Of a stretch of 64,000 bases of DNA, positions 23,207 through 32,367 are shown piece after piece. Source of the stretch: Modestobacter roseus. Its GTDB lineage: Bacteria > Actinomycetota > Actinomycetes > Mycobacteriales > Geodermatophilaceae. The stretch spans positions 2,232,001 through 2,296,000 of the forward strand of contig NZ_VLKF01000001.1 in NCBI RefSeq assembly GCF_007994135.1, given 5' to 3'. The position numbers and the translations under genes were made by a program. Each line of letters starts with the position of its first letter. Position 1 is the stretch's first letter. The notes beneath the pieces were generated by a model, which searched no databases, had not been told where the DNA came from, and saw only the letters and a program-made list of their open reading frames with translations.

Positions 23207-24652
23207 ATGGCCATCTCCGACCCGCCCGCCACCGGCGCGCCGACCACCGCGCCGCCACGCCTCACCGGCTCGCTCGGCGTCGGCGCGATCATCTTCATGG
23301 TCGTCGCCGCCGCGGCGCCGCTCACCGTCATCGCCGGCGCGGTGCCGATCGGCGTCCTCGTCGGCAACGGCGCCGGCTACCCGGCGGCCTTCGTGGTCAG
23401 CGCGGTCATCCTGCTGTTCTTCGCCGTCGGCTTCGTCGCGATGACCCCGCACGTGCCGCAGGCCGGCGCCTTCTACTCCTACATCTCCCGCGGCCTGGGC
23501 CGCCCGCTCGGCCTGGGCGGGGCGATGCTCGCGCTGCTCACCTACGTCACCATCCAGGGCGCGGTGCTCGGCTACATCGGCCAGGCCGTCGCCGACCTGC
23601 TCGGCCGCTACGGCGTCGCCTCCCCGCCCTGGTGGGTGTGGACGCTCGCCGTCGTCGCCGGCATCGGCGTGCTCGGCTTCCGGCACATCGACCTGTCCAG
23701 CAAGGTGCTCGGGCTGCTGCTGATCGCCGAGGTCGCGATCGTCGTCGTCCTCGACGTCGCGGTCGTCGGGCAGGGCGGGCCGGAGGGGTACTCCACCGGC
23801 GTCCTCAGCCTGTCCACGGTTACCAGCGGCTCCCCCGCGCTCGGCCTGATGTTCGCCATCGCCGGGTTCATCGGCTTCGAGGCCACCGCCGTCTTCCGCG
23901 ACGAGGCCCGCGAGCCCGAGCGGACCATCCCCCGCGCCACCTACCTGGCGCTGGCGATCATCGGCGTCTTCTACGCCGTCTCCAGCTGGGCGATCATCAC
24001 CGCCTGGGGCGACGGGGGGGTGGTCGAGCGCGCCGCCGCCGACCCGGGCTCGATGGTCGTGGAGACCACGGAGGTCTACCTGGGCACCGTCGCCGCCGAC
24101 GTGCTCAACGTGCTGCTGGTCACCAGCCTGTTCGCCTGCGCGCTGAGCTTCCACAACGTGCTGGCCCGGTACTACTTCAACCTCGGCAACACCGGCGTGC
24201 TGCACACCCGGCTGGGCAGCGCGCACGCCACGCACGCCTCCCCCGCCACCGCCTCGCTGACGCAGACGGTGATCAGCGCGGCACTCATGGTGGTGTGCGC
24301 GCTGGCCGGGCTCGACCCGGTGCTCGAGGTCTTCACCTGGCTGTCCGGGATCGCCACCGTGGGCATCGTGGCCCTGATGCTGCTCACCTGCGCGGCGGTG
24401 CTGGTCTTCTTCCGCCGCACCCGGGTCGACACCCGCCCCTGGCAGACGCTGATCGCGCCGGGCCTGGGGTTCCTCGGGCTGGCCGCCGTGCTCGTCGTCC
24501 TGGTGCAGAACCTGCCGCTGCTGATGGGCGAGTCGACGGCGCTGGGCGTCGGCGCCGGCGTCCTGCTGCTGGCCACCCTCGCCGTCGGCGCCGTCATCGC
24601 CCGGACCCGGCCGCAGGCCGCCGCCCTCACCGACACCGACCTCTCGTCCTGA
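23207..24652 (+). CDS. APC-superfamily amino acid/polyamine permease
   Basis: This encodes 481 residues from ATG 23207, behind AGGAGA. There are about 12 membrane segments. Motifs: TGSLGVGAIIFMVVAAAAPLTVIAG, PQAGAFYSYISRGLGRPLGLGGAML and FIGFEATAVFRDEAREPERTIPRATYLAL, all typical of APC transporters. It is divergent from the other permease with a 227-bp spacer, which the IclR protein may control. The downstream copper amine oxidase suggests the cargo is a primary amine or polyamine. Confidence 0.88.
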   Translation: MAISDPPATGAPTTAPPRLTGSLGVGAIIFMVVAAAAPLTVIAGAVPIGVLVGNGAGYPAAFVVSAVILLFFAVGFVAMTPHVPQAGAFYSYISRGLGRPLGLGGAMLALLTYVTIQGAVLGYIGQAVADLLGRYGVASPPWWVWTLAVVAGIGVLGFRHIDLSSKVLGLLLIAEVAIVVVLDVAVVGQGGPEGYSTGVLSLSTVTSGSPALGLMFAIAGFIGFEATAVFRDEAREPERTIPRATYLALAIIGVFYAVSSWAIITAWGDGGVVERAAADPGSMVVETTEVYLGTVAADVLNVLLVTSLFACALSFHNVLARYYFNLGNTGVLHTRLGSAHATHASPATASLTQTVISAALMVVCALAGLDPVLEVFTWLSGIATVGIVALMLLTCAAVLVFFRRTRVDTRPWQTLIAPGLGFLGLAAVLVVLVQNLPLLMGESTALGVGAGVLLLATLAVGAVIARTRPQAAALTDTDLSS

Positions 24653-24663
24653 CCCCCTCCCCC

Positions 24664-24705
24664 GGTTTCGGCGCCGAAACCCCGCCGGGTTCCGGCGCCG
24701 GAACC
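24664..24705. promoter_or_regulatory. Two tandem perfect palindromes between permease and amine oxidase
   Basis: GGTTTCGGCGCCGAAACC (24664-24681) and GGTTCCGGCGCCGGAACC (24688-24705) are each perfect 18-bp palindromes, 24 bp apart centre to centre, with the same GGC-GCC core. They sit 32-73 bp before the amine oxidase start. They could be paired operator sites or a processing/attenuation structure; no T-run follows, so a classic terminator is unlikely. Confidence 0.55.
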
Positions 24706-24736
24706 GGGACAGCCACCACCGGAAGGAACCACCCCC

Positions 24737-26650
24737 ATGACGATGACCGCGCCGGTCAGCACCGCCACCCACCCGCTCTCCCGGCTGTCCGCCGAGGAGT
24801 TCACCGCGATCCGCGGGATCGTCGCCGACGCCGGGCTGGTCGGTGAGCGCACCAAGTTCGTCTACGTCGGCCTGGCCGAGCCGCACAAGGACGTCGTCCT
24901 CGCCTGGCAGCCCGGCGACCCGATCGAGCGCCGGGCCCGGGTGCTGCTGCTGGACCGCGCCACCGGCACCGGCGCCGACCTCACCGTCTCGTTGAGCACC
25001 GGCCAGGTGGAGAGCAGCACGCCGATCGACGCCCTGGTCGACGGGCAGGTGCCGATCCTGGACGCCGAGTTCGAGGCCATCGAGCCGATCCTCGCCGCCG
25101 ACGAGCGCTGGGTCACCGCGATGACCAAGCGCGGTCTGGACGTCGCCAACGTCCGGTCGGTGCCGCTGTCGGCCGGCTCCTACTTCCCCGACGAGTTCGG
25201 CTCCCGCGTCGTCCGGGTGCTCGGCTTCCACCAGGCCGACGCAGCAGACCTCCCCTGGGCGCACCCGGTGGACGGCGTCGTCGCGTTCGTCGACGTCACC
25301 CGCGGCGTGGCCATCGACGTGCAGGACCACGTCGACCTGCCCGTGCCGGCCGAGCGCGCCGAGCTCACCCCCGACGTCGTCCGGGACCTCAAGCCGATCG
25401 AGATCACCCAGCCGGAAGGGCGCAGCTTCACCGTCACCGACGACGTCGTCCGCTGGGCCGGCTGGGAGGTGCGGGTGGGCTTCGACGCCCGCGAGGGCCT
25501 CACCCTCAACCAGCTGTCCATCGACGGCCGCTCGGTCATCCACCGCGCGTCGATCAGCGAGATGGTCGTGCCCTACGCCGACCCCTCACCGGTGCGGTTC
25601 TGGCAGAACTACTTCGACACCGGCGAGTACCTCTTCGCCCGGTACACCAACTCCCTCGAGCTCGGCTGCGACTGCCTGGGCGAGATCCACTACTTCGACG
25701 GCGTGCTCGCCGACGAGGACGGCAACCCGCGCACCATCCGCAACGCCATCTGCCTGCACGAGGAGGACTACGGCGTCGGGTGGAAGCACACCGACATGTT
25801 CAACGGGATGGTCGAGACCCGGCGCTCCCGGCGGCTGGTGATCAGCTTCTTCACCACGATCGGCAACTACGACTACGGCTTCTACTGGTACCTCTACACC
25901 GACGGCACGATCGCGCTGGAGTCCAAGGCCACCGGGATCGTGTTCACCTCCGCCTACCGCGGCGAGGAGCACCCGTTCGCCACCGAGATCGCACCGGGCC
26001 TGGGCGCGCCGTTCCACCAGCACCTGTTCTCCGCGCGGCTGGACATGGCCGTCGACGGCGTCGCCAACACGGTGCACGAGGTGGACGCCGTCCGGCTGCC
26101 GGTGTCGCCGACCAACCCCTACGGCAACGCCTTCACCCGGAAGCTCACCCCGCTCACCACGGAGAAGACGGCGGCCCGGACGACGGACGCGACGGTCGGG
26201 CGCACCTGGCACATCGTGAACCCGTCGGTGACCAACCGGCTGGGCCAGCCCGTCGGGTACGCGCTGCACCCGGAGAACGGCCCCACCCTGCTGGCCGACG
26301 AGTCGTCGTCGGTGCACAAGCGGGCGACGTTCTCGACCAAGAGCCTCTGGGTGACCGCCTACGACCCGGCCGAGCGCTATCCGGCCGGTGACTTCGTCAA
26401 CCAGCACCCCGGCGACGGCGGGCTGCCCGCGTTCGTCGCCGACGACGCCCCGGTGGAGAACGCCGACGTCGTCCTCTGGCACACCTTCGGGCTCACCCAC
26501 TTCCCGCGCCCGGAGGACTGGCCGGTCATGCCCACCGACTACGCCGGGTTCACCCTCAAGCCGGTCGGCTTCTTCGACAAGAACCCGGCGCTGGGGGTGC
26601 CGACGTCCAGCTCGTCGCACTGTGCGACCGAGACGGGGCACTGCTCGTGA
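24737..26650 (+). CDS. Copper-containing primary-amine oxidase
   Basis: This encodes 637 residues, normal for bacterial copper amine oxidases. The cofactor site T-x-x-N-Y-D-Y is present (Tyr378 becomes topaquinone). The catalytic base is in NYFDTGEY (Asp294). Copper ligands are in HQHLFSARLD and near WHTFGLTHFPRPEDWPVMP. It oxidises primary amines to aldehyde, NH3 and H2O2. No signal peptide is visible, so a cytoplasmic location is likely. It follows an APC permease, forming an uptake-oxidation unit. A GTGA overlap couples it to a small membrane protein. Confidence 0.95.
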   Translation: MTMTAPVSTATHPLSRLSAEEFTAIRGIVADAGLVGERTKFVYVGLAEPHKDVVLAWQPGDPIERRARVLLLDRATGTGADLTVSLSTGQVESSTPIDALVDGQVPILDAEFEAIEPILAADERWVTAMTKRGLDVANVRSVPLSAGSYFPDEFGSRVVRVLGFHQADAADLPWAHPVDGVVAFVDVTRGVAIDVQDHVDLPVPAERAELTPDVVRDLKPIEITQPEGRSFTVTDDVVRWAGWEVRVGFDAREGLTLNQLSIDGRSVIHRASISEMVVPYADPSPVRFWQNYFDTGEYLFARYTNSLELGCDCLGEIHYFDGVLADEDGNPRTIRNAICLHEEDYGVGWKHTDMFNGMVETRRSRRLVISFFTTIGNYDYGFYWYLYTDGTIALESKATGIVFTSAYRGEEHPFATEIAPGLGAPFHQHLFSARLDMAVDGVANTVHEVDAVRLPVSPTNPYGNAFTRKLTPLTTEKTAARTTDATVGRTWHIVNPSVTNRLGQPVGYALHPENGPTLLADESSSVHKRATFSTKSLWVTAYDPAERYPAGDFVNQHPGDGGLPAFVADDAPVENADVVLWHTFGLTHFPRPEDWPVMPTDYAGFTLKPVGFFDKNPALGVPTSSSSHCATETGHCS

Positions 26651-27018
26651 CGACCGCCGTCGTCCCCACCCGGCCGAGGGCGGTCGCCCTCGGCCGGGTG
26701 GCCGCCGGCCTGGCGGCGGCCTCGGCCGCGGTGCACCTGCTGCTGGTCGACGGCTCGCTCGGGTCGCTGGTGATGGTGGCCATGGCGGCGGCGTGCCTGC
26801 CGTGCGCCTGGCACCTGTGGCGTTCACCCACCGGGTCGGTCTGGCGGTTCACCGCCGGAGTGGACGCCGCCATGCTCGTGCTGCACGCGCAGCTGATGGG
26901 CGGCTCGCCGGTCCACGCGCACCACGGCGGGACGTCGCCGTCGCTGATGTGGCTGGGTCTCGGCCTGGTCGGTGCCCAGCTGCTGCTCGCCGGGCTGGCG
27001 GCGGTGCGCCGACCCTGA
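26647..27018 (+). CDS. Small membrane protein, coupled to the amine oxidase
   Basis: This encodes 123 residues from GTG 26647, overlapping the amine oxidase stop by 4 bp. Three to four hydrophobic helices are seen: residues about 17-34, 38-52, 70-82 and 97-115. A His-rich loop (VHAHHGGTSP, about residues 87-96) could bind metal such as copper, which is attractive next to a copper enzyme but unproven. I do not recognise the family. Confidence 0.65.
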   Translation: MTTAVVPTRPRAVALGRVAAGLAAASAAVHLLLVDGSLGSLVMVAMAAACLPCAWHLWRSPTGSVWRFTAGVDAAMLVLHAQLMGGSPVHAHHGGTSPSLMWLGLGLVGAQLLLAGLAAVRRP

Positions 27019-27034
27019 GCGGGCGCGCCGGCGG

Positions 27035-27382
27035 CTAGAGCTGCAGGTGCACGCGCAGCGCATCATCCAGTTCACCCATGAGGTCCAGCGGCACCTGACC
27101 GAGCACCGGACCGATCCGCTCGACCGCCACCGACCGGACCTGCTCGGCCTGCGCCTTCGAGTCGGCCGGCAGGCCCGTGCGATCGGCCGGCAGCAGCGCC
27201 TGGAACGGGAAGACGCGGGTGACGTTGCTGGTCACCGGCACGATCGTGACGACGCCGCGTCCCAGGCGGGCGGCAGTGGCGTTGGCCCGGTCGTTGCTGA
27301 CCAGCACAGCCGGTCGACGCTTGCTCGCCTCGTTGCCGCGGACCGGATCGAGGTCGACGAGCCGGACCTCACCGCGACGCAT
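27035..27382 (-). CDS. mazF: MazF-family endoribonuclease toxin (intact copy)
   Basis: This encodes 115 residues from ATG 27382 ([28 protein letters not shown]). The MazF/PemK fold markers [12 protein letters not shown]...[11 protein letters not shown] and VTIVPVTS are present. MazF toxins cut mRNA at short sequences. It overlaps the antitoxin gene by 14 bp. The same toxin at 17618-17822 has lost its core, so this is the only functional copy here. Confidence 0.88.
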   Translation of the reverse strand: MRRGEVRLVDLDPVRGNEASKRRPAVLVSNDRANATAARLGRGVVTIVPVTSNVTRVFPFQALLPADRTGLPADSKAQAEQVRSVAVERIGPVLGQVPLDLMGELDDALRVHLQL

Positions 27383-27608
27383 CGACCACGCCGTCCCCCG
27401 CGGCGGCATCCCACGCCGACTGATCTCCGGAGGTCTCCCACTCCCGCCACGCCGCGGCGTAGTCCTGCTCGAGTTCCGCCTGGCGGAGAAGCCGGAGCGC
27501 GTGCTGGATGACCGCGGACCGTCCCTTCAGGCCGGCGGTACGGGCGTACTCGTCCAGCAGCGCCACGTCGTCGTCGGGCAGGCTCACGCTCAGCTTCACG
27601 AAGGTCAT
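27369..27608 (-). CDS. MazE-like RHH antitoxin (intact pair)
   Basis: This encodes 79 residues from ATG 27608 ([23 protein letters not shown]). It has a ribbon-helix-helix domain plus an acidic, Trp-containing tail ([18 protein letters not shown]) that should plug the toxin active site. It closely matches the orphan antitoxin at 17809-18036, so cross-neutralisation or cross-regulation is plausible. Confidence 0.87.
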   Translation of the reverse strand: MTFVKLSVSLPDDDVALLDEYARTAGLKGRSAVIQHALRLLRQAELEQDYAAAWREWETSGDQSAWDAAAGDGVVDASR

Positions 27609-27681
27609 GCTACTCAGGTAGCAACCGGGTAGCAACGGCCGACGGCGGTGAGCACGCACGAGATGGGCGACACTGCCGGGC

Positions 27682-28455
27682 GTGGACGTCGAGGCCTTCT
27701 ACCTGCCGCTGGGCGACAACCGGTTCTCCCCCACCCGGGCCACCGAGAGCCCCTGGGACGCCGACGCCCAGCACGGCGGGCCGCCGTCGGCGCTGCTGGC
27801 GCACCTCGCGGCCGGCGCGACCGGCGACGGGCTGCGCGCGGCCCGGGTCAGCGTCGACTTCCTCGGCGCCATCCCCCGCCGCGAGCTGACCGTCGAGGTC
27901 TCCGCCGTCCGCCCCGGCCGGCGGATCGCCCTCACCGAGGCCGCGATGAGCGTCGACGGGCGCACCGTGGCCGTCGCCCGGGTGTGGTCGATCGCGACCG
28001 GGCCGACGCCGCCGGTGGTCACCGAGCTCAGCCCGCCGCCCGCCGTCCCGACGGCGAACGACCTGTTCCTGCCGCACCTCCCCGACTGGGGCTACGGGCA
28101 GGCCCTCGACTGGCGCTACACCGCCGGCTCACCGGACCGGCCCGGCGCGGCCGACGTCTGGACCCGGGTCCGGCTCCCCCTCGTGGCCGGCCGGCCGCTC
28201 ACCGGACTGGACCGCACGCTGATCGCCGCCGACGCCGCCAACGGCATCTCCGCCGAGCTGCCGATCAGCAGCTGGTTCTCCATCCCGCCGGGCATGACCA
28301 CCCACCTGACCCGCGAGCCGGACGGCGACTGGGTGCACCTGTCCTGCCGCTCGACGATCGCCGCCGACGGCATCGGGTTGTGCCTCGGCACGCTGTCCGA
28401 CGCGCGCGGTGAGATCGGCCAGGTCGCCCAGCCGCTGCTGGTCCAGCAGCGCTGA
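27682..28455 (+). CDS. Thioesterase-family (double hotdog) acyl-CoA thioesterase-like protein
   Basis: This encodes 257 residues from GTG 27682. The pattern [65 protein letters not shown] is the N-terminal hotdog of acyl-CoA thioesterase II-like proteins. A second hotdog follows ([20 protein letters not shown]...[17 protein letters not shown]). It would hydrolyse an acyl-CoA. It is convergent with the SnoaL-like gene, whose stop starts at the next base (28456). Substrate unknown. Confidence 0.8.
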   Translation: MDVEAFYLPLGDNRFSPTRATESPWDADAQHGGPPSALLAHLAAGATGDGLRAARVSVDFLGAIPRRELTVEVSAVRPGRRIALTEAAMSVDGRTVAVARVWSIATGPTPPVVTELSPPPAVPTANDLFLPHLPDWGYGQALDWRYTAGSPDRPGAADVWTRVRLPLVAGRPLTGLDRTLIAADAANGISAELPISSWFSIPPGMTTHLTREPDGDWVHLSCRSTIAADGIGLCLGTLSDARGEIGQVAQPLLVQQR

Positions 28456-29082
28456 CTACCGCGGGTCGTCGATCGCCCCGGCGCCGGCCAGCCAGTCGTC
28501 CTCGCGCCGGTGGAAGGCGACCAGCTCGTCCCACCGGTCGTCGCCGAGCAGGTCGAGGTCCAGGTCGACGCCGCGGTCGACCTGCGCGTAGCCGAGGTGC
28601 CGGTAGGACGGCCGGAGCCGGGCGAGCAGCGCGGGGTCCAACGCGGGCACCTGGCCGGCGGTGATCGGTCGCAGCTCGTCCCACTCGAAGAGGACGTGGA
28701 AGGTCAGCAGCCGCCACTCCCCGCCCTGGCGGACCGCTCGGGAGAAGAAGCGGCAGTAGGCGTGCAGGTCGACCTCGATGCCGCCGAGCTCCTGGCGCAG
28801 GAAGATCTTCGCCGGGCTCTCCACGGTCGCCCGGTCACCGCGCACCCGCGCGAAGGCGGGGAACACCCAGTGCTTGCCGGTGTACGGCCCGGCCGGGGCG
28901 TCGCCCAGCAACGACCGGGTCGCCTCGACGTAGGCCCGGCCGCCCACGCCGTCGTACCAGGTGGTGCGCACCCAGGCGCCGGGGTGGAAGCACGCCGCCA
29001 TGACGTCGAACCGCCGCTGGTCGCGCGCGAACCGCTCGCGCCGCACCAGGTCGAACAGCGCGTCCTCGTCAGCCGACGGCAC
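28456..29082 (-). CDS. SnoaL/NTF2-like protein
   Basis: This encodes 208 residues from GTG 29082. The NTF2-like alpha+beta barrel is recognisable in DALFDLVRRERFARDQRRFDVMAACFHPGAWVRTTWYDGVGGRAYVE and in the strands ATVESPAKIFLRQELGGIEVDLHAYCRFFSRAV and WRLLTFHVLFEWDEL. Members include isomerases, dehydratases and ring-hydroxylase small subunits; the reaction is unknown. Its start overlaps the end of the IclR gene by 14 bp, so regulator and enzyme form an operon. Confidence 0.72.
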   Translation of the reverse strand: MPSADEDALFDLVRRERFARDQRRFDVMAACFHPGAWVRTTWYDGVGGRAYVEATRSLLGDAPAGPYTGKHWVFPAFARVRGDRATVESPAKIFLRQELGGIEVDLHAYCRFFSRAVRQGGEWRLLTFHVLFEWDELRPITAGQVPALDPALLARLRPSYRHLGYAQVDRGVDLDLDLLGDDRWDELVAFHRREDDWLAGAGAIDDPR

Positions 29083-29830
29083 GCGGGCCGCCTTCGCCCC
29101 GGTGCCCCAGCTCCTCGCTCAGCGCACCGGCCGTGGCCAGCAGCTGCTCCAGGGTCGCGTCGAGGTCAAGCTCCCCGGCACCCAGCAGCGCCACCGTCGC
29201 GGCCAGCCCCTTGTCGTCGAACACCGGCGCGGCCACGGCGACCGTGCTGTCGTTCCACACCACGCTGTAGCCCTGCCGCCGGGCCGAGTAGACGTCGGTC
29301 TCCAGCCGGGCGCGCTGGGCCGCTGGCATGCCCGTGGTCGCCAGCTCCATGTCGGCGGCGTCCCCGTAGGCCAGCATCAGCTGCGACTGCGCCGCCGTCG
29401 GGTCCAGCTTCGTGCCCGGGTGCACGGTCATCACGACCACCCGGCTGGTGTCCTCCTCGGCCAGCGCCACCACCGGCCCGGTGGTGCCCTTGATGCTGAG
29501 GACCGCCGTCATCCGGACGGCGGTCCTCAGCCGCTGCAGGTGCGGACCGGCGATCTCCACCACGCGCTTGCGCCCCAGCGCCTGCACGCCCAGCTCGAGC
29601 ATCAGCGCACCCAGGGCGAAGGTGCCCCGCCGCTCTCCCCGCTGGAGGATGCCCGCCGCTGCCATCGACGCGCAGTAGCGGTAGGCCGTCGTGCGGTTGA
29701 GCCCGGTGGCCTCGGCGATGTCGGCCGCGGACAGCTCCACCACCGCGGGCCCGAAGAGCGCGCAGATCTGGCCGACGCGCGCCACCGCCCGGATGTCAGC
29801 GGTGGACGTCGCATCCTCGGAGTTCGCCAT
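29069..29830 (-). CDS. IclR-family transcriptional regulator
   Basis: This encodes 253 residues from ATG 29830 (MANSEDATSTADIRAV); an earlier in-frame TTG at 29857 is less likely. Winged HTH: LSAADIAEATGLNRTTAYRYCASMAAAGILQRG. The ligand domain continues to the C-terminus. It overlaps the SnoaL-like gene by 14 bp. It sits downstream of the ABC importer binding-protein gene on the same strand, so it may regulate the importer as well as its own operon. Confidence 0.88.
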   Translation of the reverse strand: MANSEDATSTADIRAVARVGQICALFGPAVVELSAADIAEATGLNRTTAYRYCASMAAAGILQRGERRGTFALGALMLELGVQALGRKRVVEIAGPHLQRLRTAVRMTAVLSIKGTTGPVVALAEEDTSRVVVMTVHPGTKLDPTAAQSQLMLAYGDAADMELATTGMPAAQRARLETDVYSARRQGYSVVWNDSTVAVAAPVFDDKGLAATVALLGAGELDLDATLEQLLATAGALSEELGHRGEGGPRAVG

Positions 29831-29893
29831 GCGTGAAGAGTAGTTCACCAGGAGCACTTCCCAGACCTTCTCCCCCTCGCCAGGAGGGCGTGA

Positions 29894-30976
29894 TCAGCCG
29901 GCCAGCCAGTTGGTGAGCTGCGCCGTCACGTCGTTGAAGTTCTCCGCGTACCAGTCGACGTCCTGCATCACGGTCTCCCCGGTGTTGACCGGCCCGTACA
30001 CCTCGACCACCTGCTGGTTCTCCGACAGCTCCGGCTGCGCCGTGGTGTTCACCGGCGCGGTGCCCAGGTCCTCCGAGATGGCCGCCGAGGCCTCCGGGCC
30101 GGTGAGGGAGGAGACGAAGGCCGCCGCGGCCGCCGCGTTCGGGGCGTCCTTCGGGACCGCGAAGGCGCTCAGCGTGGTGACCGTGGTGTCCCAGACGACG
30201 GTGATGTCGGTGCCCTGGTCCAGCAGCGGCACCAACCGCGAGTCCGACAGGAAGAACATGTCCACCTGCCCGGATCCGACCGCCTGCTGCAGGGCACCCA
30301 CGTTCGGGGCGAAGGTCGTCACGTCCCGGATCGTGTCCAGCTTCTCCAGCGCCCGGTCCACGTCCAGCGGGTACAGCTCGTCCGGCGCGACGCCGTCGGC
30401 CAGCAGCGGGTACTCCAGGATCCCGTTCTGCAGGTTGGTCAGGATGCCTCGCTGACCAGGGAACTCCTCGGTGTCGAAGAAATCCTCCACCGTCTTGGGC
30501 GCCGTGCTGGGATCGGGAAAGGCCTCGGTGCGGTAGGCCAGCGGCGTGGAGTTGATGAAGCCGCCGACGTAGCAGTCCCCGACCGCCTGCTCGACCAGTT
30601 CGGCCTCCGGAGCCCCGCTGTAGTCGATCTCCTCGAACAACGTGCCGCAGTTCTGCTGGGCGGCCGCCGGCGCGACCGCCACCACGTCCCAGGCCACCGC
30701 CCCGGCCTCCACCTGCGCCTTGACCTGGGCGACGTCCGGCGGCGAGGTGTTGACGAAGGTGACCTCGGGATGCTCCGCCGTGTACGGCTCCTGCCAGTCG
30801 GCGATCATCGCGTCCTGGCCGTCCCCGCCGTAGCCGACGAAGGTCAACTGGGCGTCGCCGGTGGCCGAGCCGCCGCCGGAGCCGGCCGCACTCCCGTCGT
30901 CGCTCCCGCAGGCGGCCAGCGAGGTCGCCAGGGCGATCACTCCGAGAGTCCCGAGCATGCGCGTGGATCGTGGCAC
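29894..30976 (-). CDS. Spermidine/putrescine-type ABC transporter substrate-binding lipoprotein
   Basis: GTG 30976 is chosen (10 nt after AGGGA); GTG 30985 and ATG 30958 are alternatives. The N-terminus MLGTLGVIALATSLAACGSDDG is a lipoprotein signal with lipobox LAAC, so the mature protein is membrane-anchored outside. About 360 residues of PotD/Fbp-like fold: VTFVNTSPPDVAQVKAQVEAGAVAWDVVAVAP, FINSTPLAYRTEAFP, WDTTVTTLSAFAVPKDAPNAAAAAAFV. It is separated by 263 bp from the ATPase gene but in the same orientation. The ligand could be a polyamine or small anion. Confidence 0.88.
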   Translation of the reverse strand: MPRSTRMLGTLGVIALATSLAACGSDDGSAAGSGGGSATGDAQLTFVGYGGDGQDAMIADWQEPYTAEHPEVTFVNTSPPDVAQVKAQVEAGAVAWDVVAVAPAAAQQNCGTLFEEIDYSGAPEAELVEQAVGDCYVGGFINSTPLAYRTEAFPDPSTAPKTVEDFFDTEEFPGQRGILTNLQNGILEYPLLADGVAPDELYPLDVDRALEKLDTIRDVTTFAPNVGALQQAVGSGQVDMFFLSDSRLVPLLDQGTDITVVWDTTVTTLSAFAVPKDAPNAAAAAAFVSSLTGPEASAAISEDLGTAPVNTTAQPELSENQQVVEVYGPVNTGETVMQDVDWYAENFNDVTAQLTNWLAG

Positions 30977-31043
30977 CGTTGTCACTTCCCTCTGGGATTG
31001 CGGGGTCGAGAGCCCCGGACCGAGTTGTTCGGCATGCGATGAG

Positions 31044-31059
31044 TCACATCGCCATGTGA
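31044..31059. promoter_or_regulatory. Palindrome upstream of the binding-protein gene
   Basis: TCACAT-CGCC-ATGTGA, a perfect 6-bp inverted repeat 68-83 bp upstream of the binding-protein start, in the 263-bp gap between the ATPase and binding-protein genes. It is a candidate operator for one of the IclR regulators. The rest of 31060-31239 shows no gene. Confidence 0.4.
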
Positions 31060-31239
31060 ACGCTAGCCCCGGTACGCATTGCCCGGCAAGCATGCGGGGC
31101 AGGTCGTCCCAGAAAGTCCGACCGCAGCGGAACAGCCGCGTGCGCATCGTGAACGCGCAGGTGACAGGCCTGCCCCACCCGGCACCGGACATGCCGGGGC
31201 GCCGCGTGCGGAGTTCCCCACGCGGCGCCCCGGACGACC

Positions 31240-32367
31240 TCAGCGCGCGACGATCCGCTGCCGCTCGACCCGCCACCAGGCCGTCACCGGCTGGCCGACC
31301 GCCAGTTGGGTCTCCGACGCGTCCAGCCGGGCCCGGCCGACCGTGCCGTCGGCGTGGGACAGCGCGACGGTGCGGTAGGAGCCCAGGTAGTGGACCTCGG
31401 CGACCGTGGCCGGCACGCCGTTGGCGTCCGGTGGCACGGCGGCTCCCCCCGGGGCGATGTGCACGTCCTCCGGCCGGACCACCAGGGCGGCGTGCTCGGC
31501 CGCGCGCGCCCGGTCGGACACGGTGCGCGGGTCGACCGCCCAGGTGTGCCCGCACCAGCCGACGCTGCTGCCCGGCACGTGCGCCAGCTCGAACACCGTC
31601 GAGTCGCCGAGGAACGAGGCGGTGAACAGGGTCTCCGGCGCCTTGTACAGCGTCTCCGGGGTGCCGACCTGCTCGATCCGCCCGCTGTTGAACAGCGCGA
31701 TGCGGTCCGAGAGGCTCATCGCCTCCTCCTGGTCATGGGTGACGAAGACGAACGTCGACCCCACCTCCCGGTGGATCCGCTGGATCTCCGCCTGCAGCGC
31801 ACCGCGCAGGTTCCGGTCCAGCGCGCCCAGCGGCTCGTCCAGCAGCAACGCCTTGGGGCCGAAGACGATCGCCCGCGCCAGCGCGACCCGCTGCTGCTGC
31901 CCACCGGACAGCTGGGCGGGCACGTCGTCGTCGCGGCCGGGGAGCTGCACCAGCTCCAGCACCTCGGCGACCCGGCGGGAGATCTCCGCCTTGGGCACCT
32001 TGCGTTCCCGCAGCGGGTAGGCGACGTTCTGCGCCACCGTCAGGTGCGGGAACAGCGCGTAGTTCTGGAACAGCATGCCTAGGTTGCGCTTGTGCGGCGG
32101 CAGGCTGCCGACGTCGTCGCCGTTGAACGCGATGTGCCCGGAGGTCAGCGTCTCGAAGCCGGCGATCAGGTTCAGCGTCGTGGTCTTCCCCGAGCCCGAC
32201 GGCCCGAGCAGGGTCATGAACTCCCCCGGCTCGATGGTCAGCGAGACCCCGTCCACGGCCGGGACGGCCAGGCCGTAGTCCTTGACGACGTCGGTCAGCC
32301 GGATCTCGGTCCCCGCCCGGGGCAGGGTCGGGGCGACCGGGGGCACGGCGGTGGTGGTGGCGGGCAT
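31240..32367 (-). CDS. Polyamine-type ABC transporter ATP-binding protein
   Basis: This encodes 375 residues from ATG 32367, sharing one base (TGATG) with the stop of the permease gene. Walker A GPSGSGKTT, Q-loop NYALFPHLTV, signature LSGGQQQR, Walker B ALLLDEP and the H-loop FVTHDQEEA are all intact. The C-terminal TOBE_2-like region (VVRPEDVHIAP) is typical of PotA. It energises import with the two permeases and the lipoprotein. Confidence 0.95.
   Translation of the reverse strand: MPATTTAVPPVAPTLPRAGTEIRLTDVVKDYGLAVPAVDGVSLTIEPGEFMTLLGPSGSGKTTTLNLIAGFETLTSGHIAFNGDDVGSLPPHKRNLGMLFQNYALFPHLTVAQNVAYPLRERKVPKAEISRRVAEVLELVQLPGRDDDVPAQLSGGQQQRVALARAIVFGPKALLLDEPLGALDRNLRGALQAEIQRIHREVGSTFVFVTHDQEEAMSLSDRIALFNSGRIEQVGTPETLYKAPETLFTASFLGDSTVFELAHVPGSSVGWCGHTWAVDPRTVSDRARAAEHAALVVRPEDVHIAPGGAAVPPDANGVPATVAEVHYLGSYRTVALSHADGTVGRARLDASETQLAVGQPVTAWWRVERQRIVAR

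Noticed and set aside
23114..25543. An 809-codon minus-strand open frame
   Set aside because: Antisense shadow of the APC permease and copper amine oxidase; composition (Gly/Asp/Arg/Gln) is typical of such shadows.
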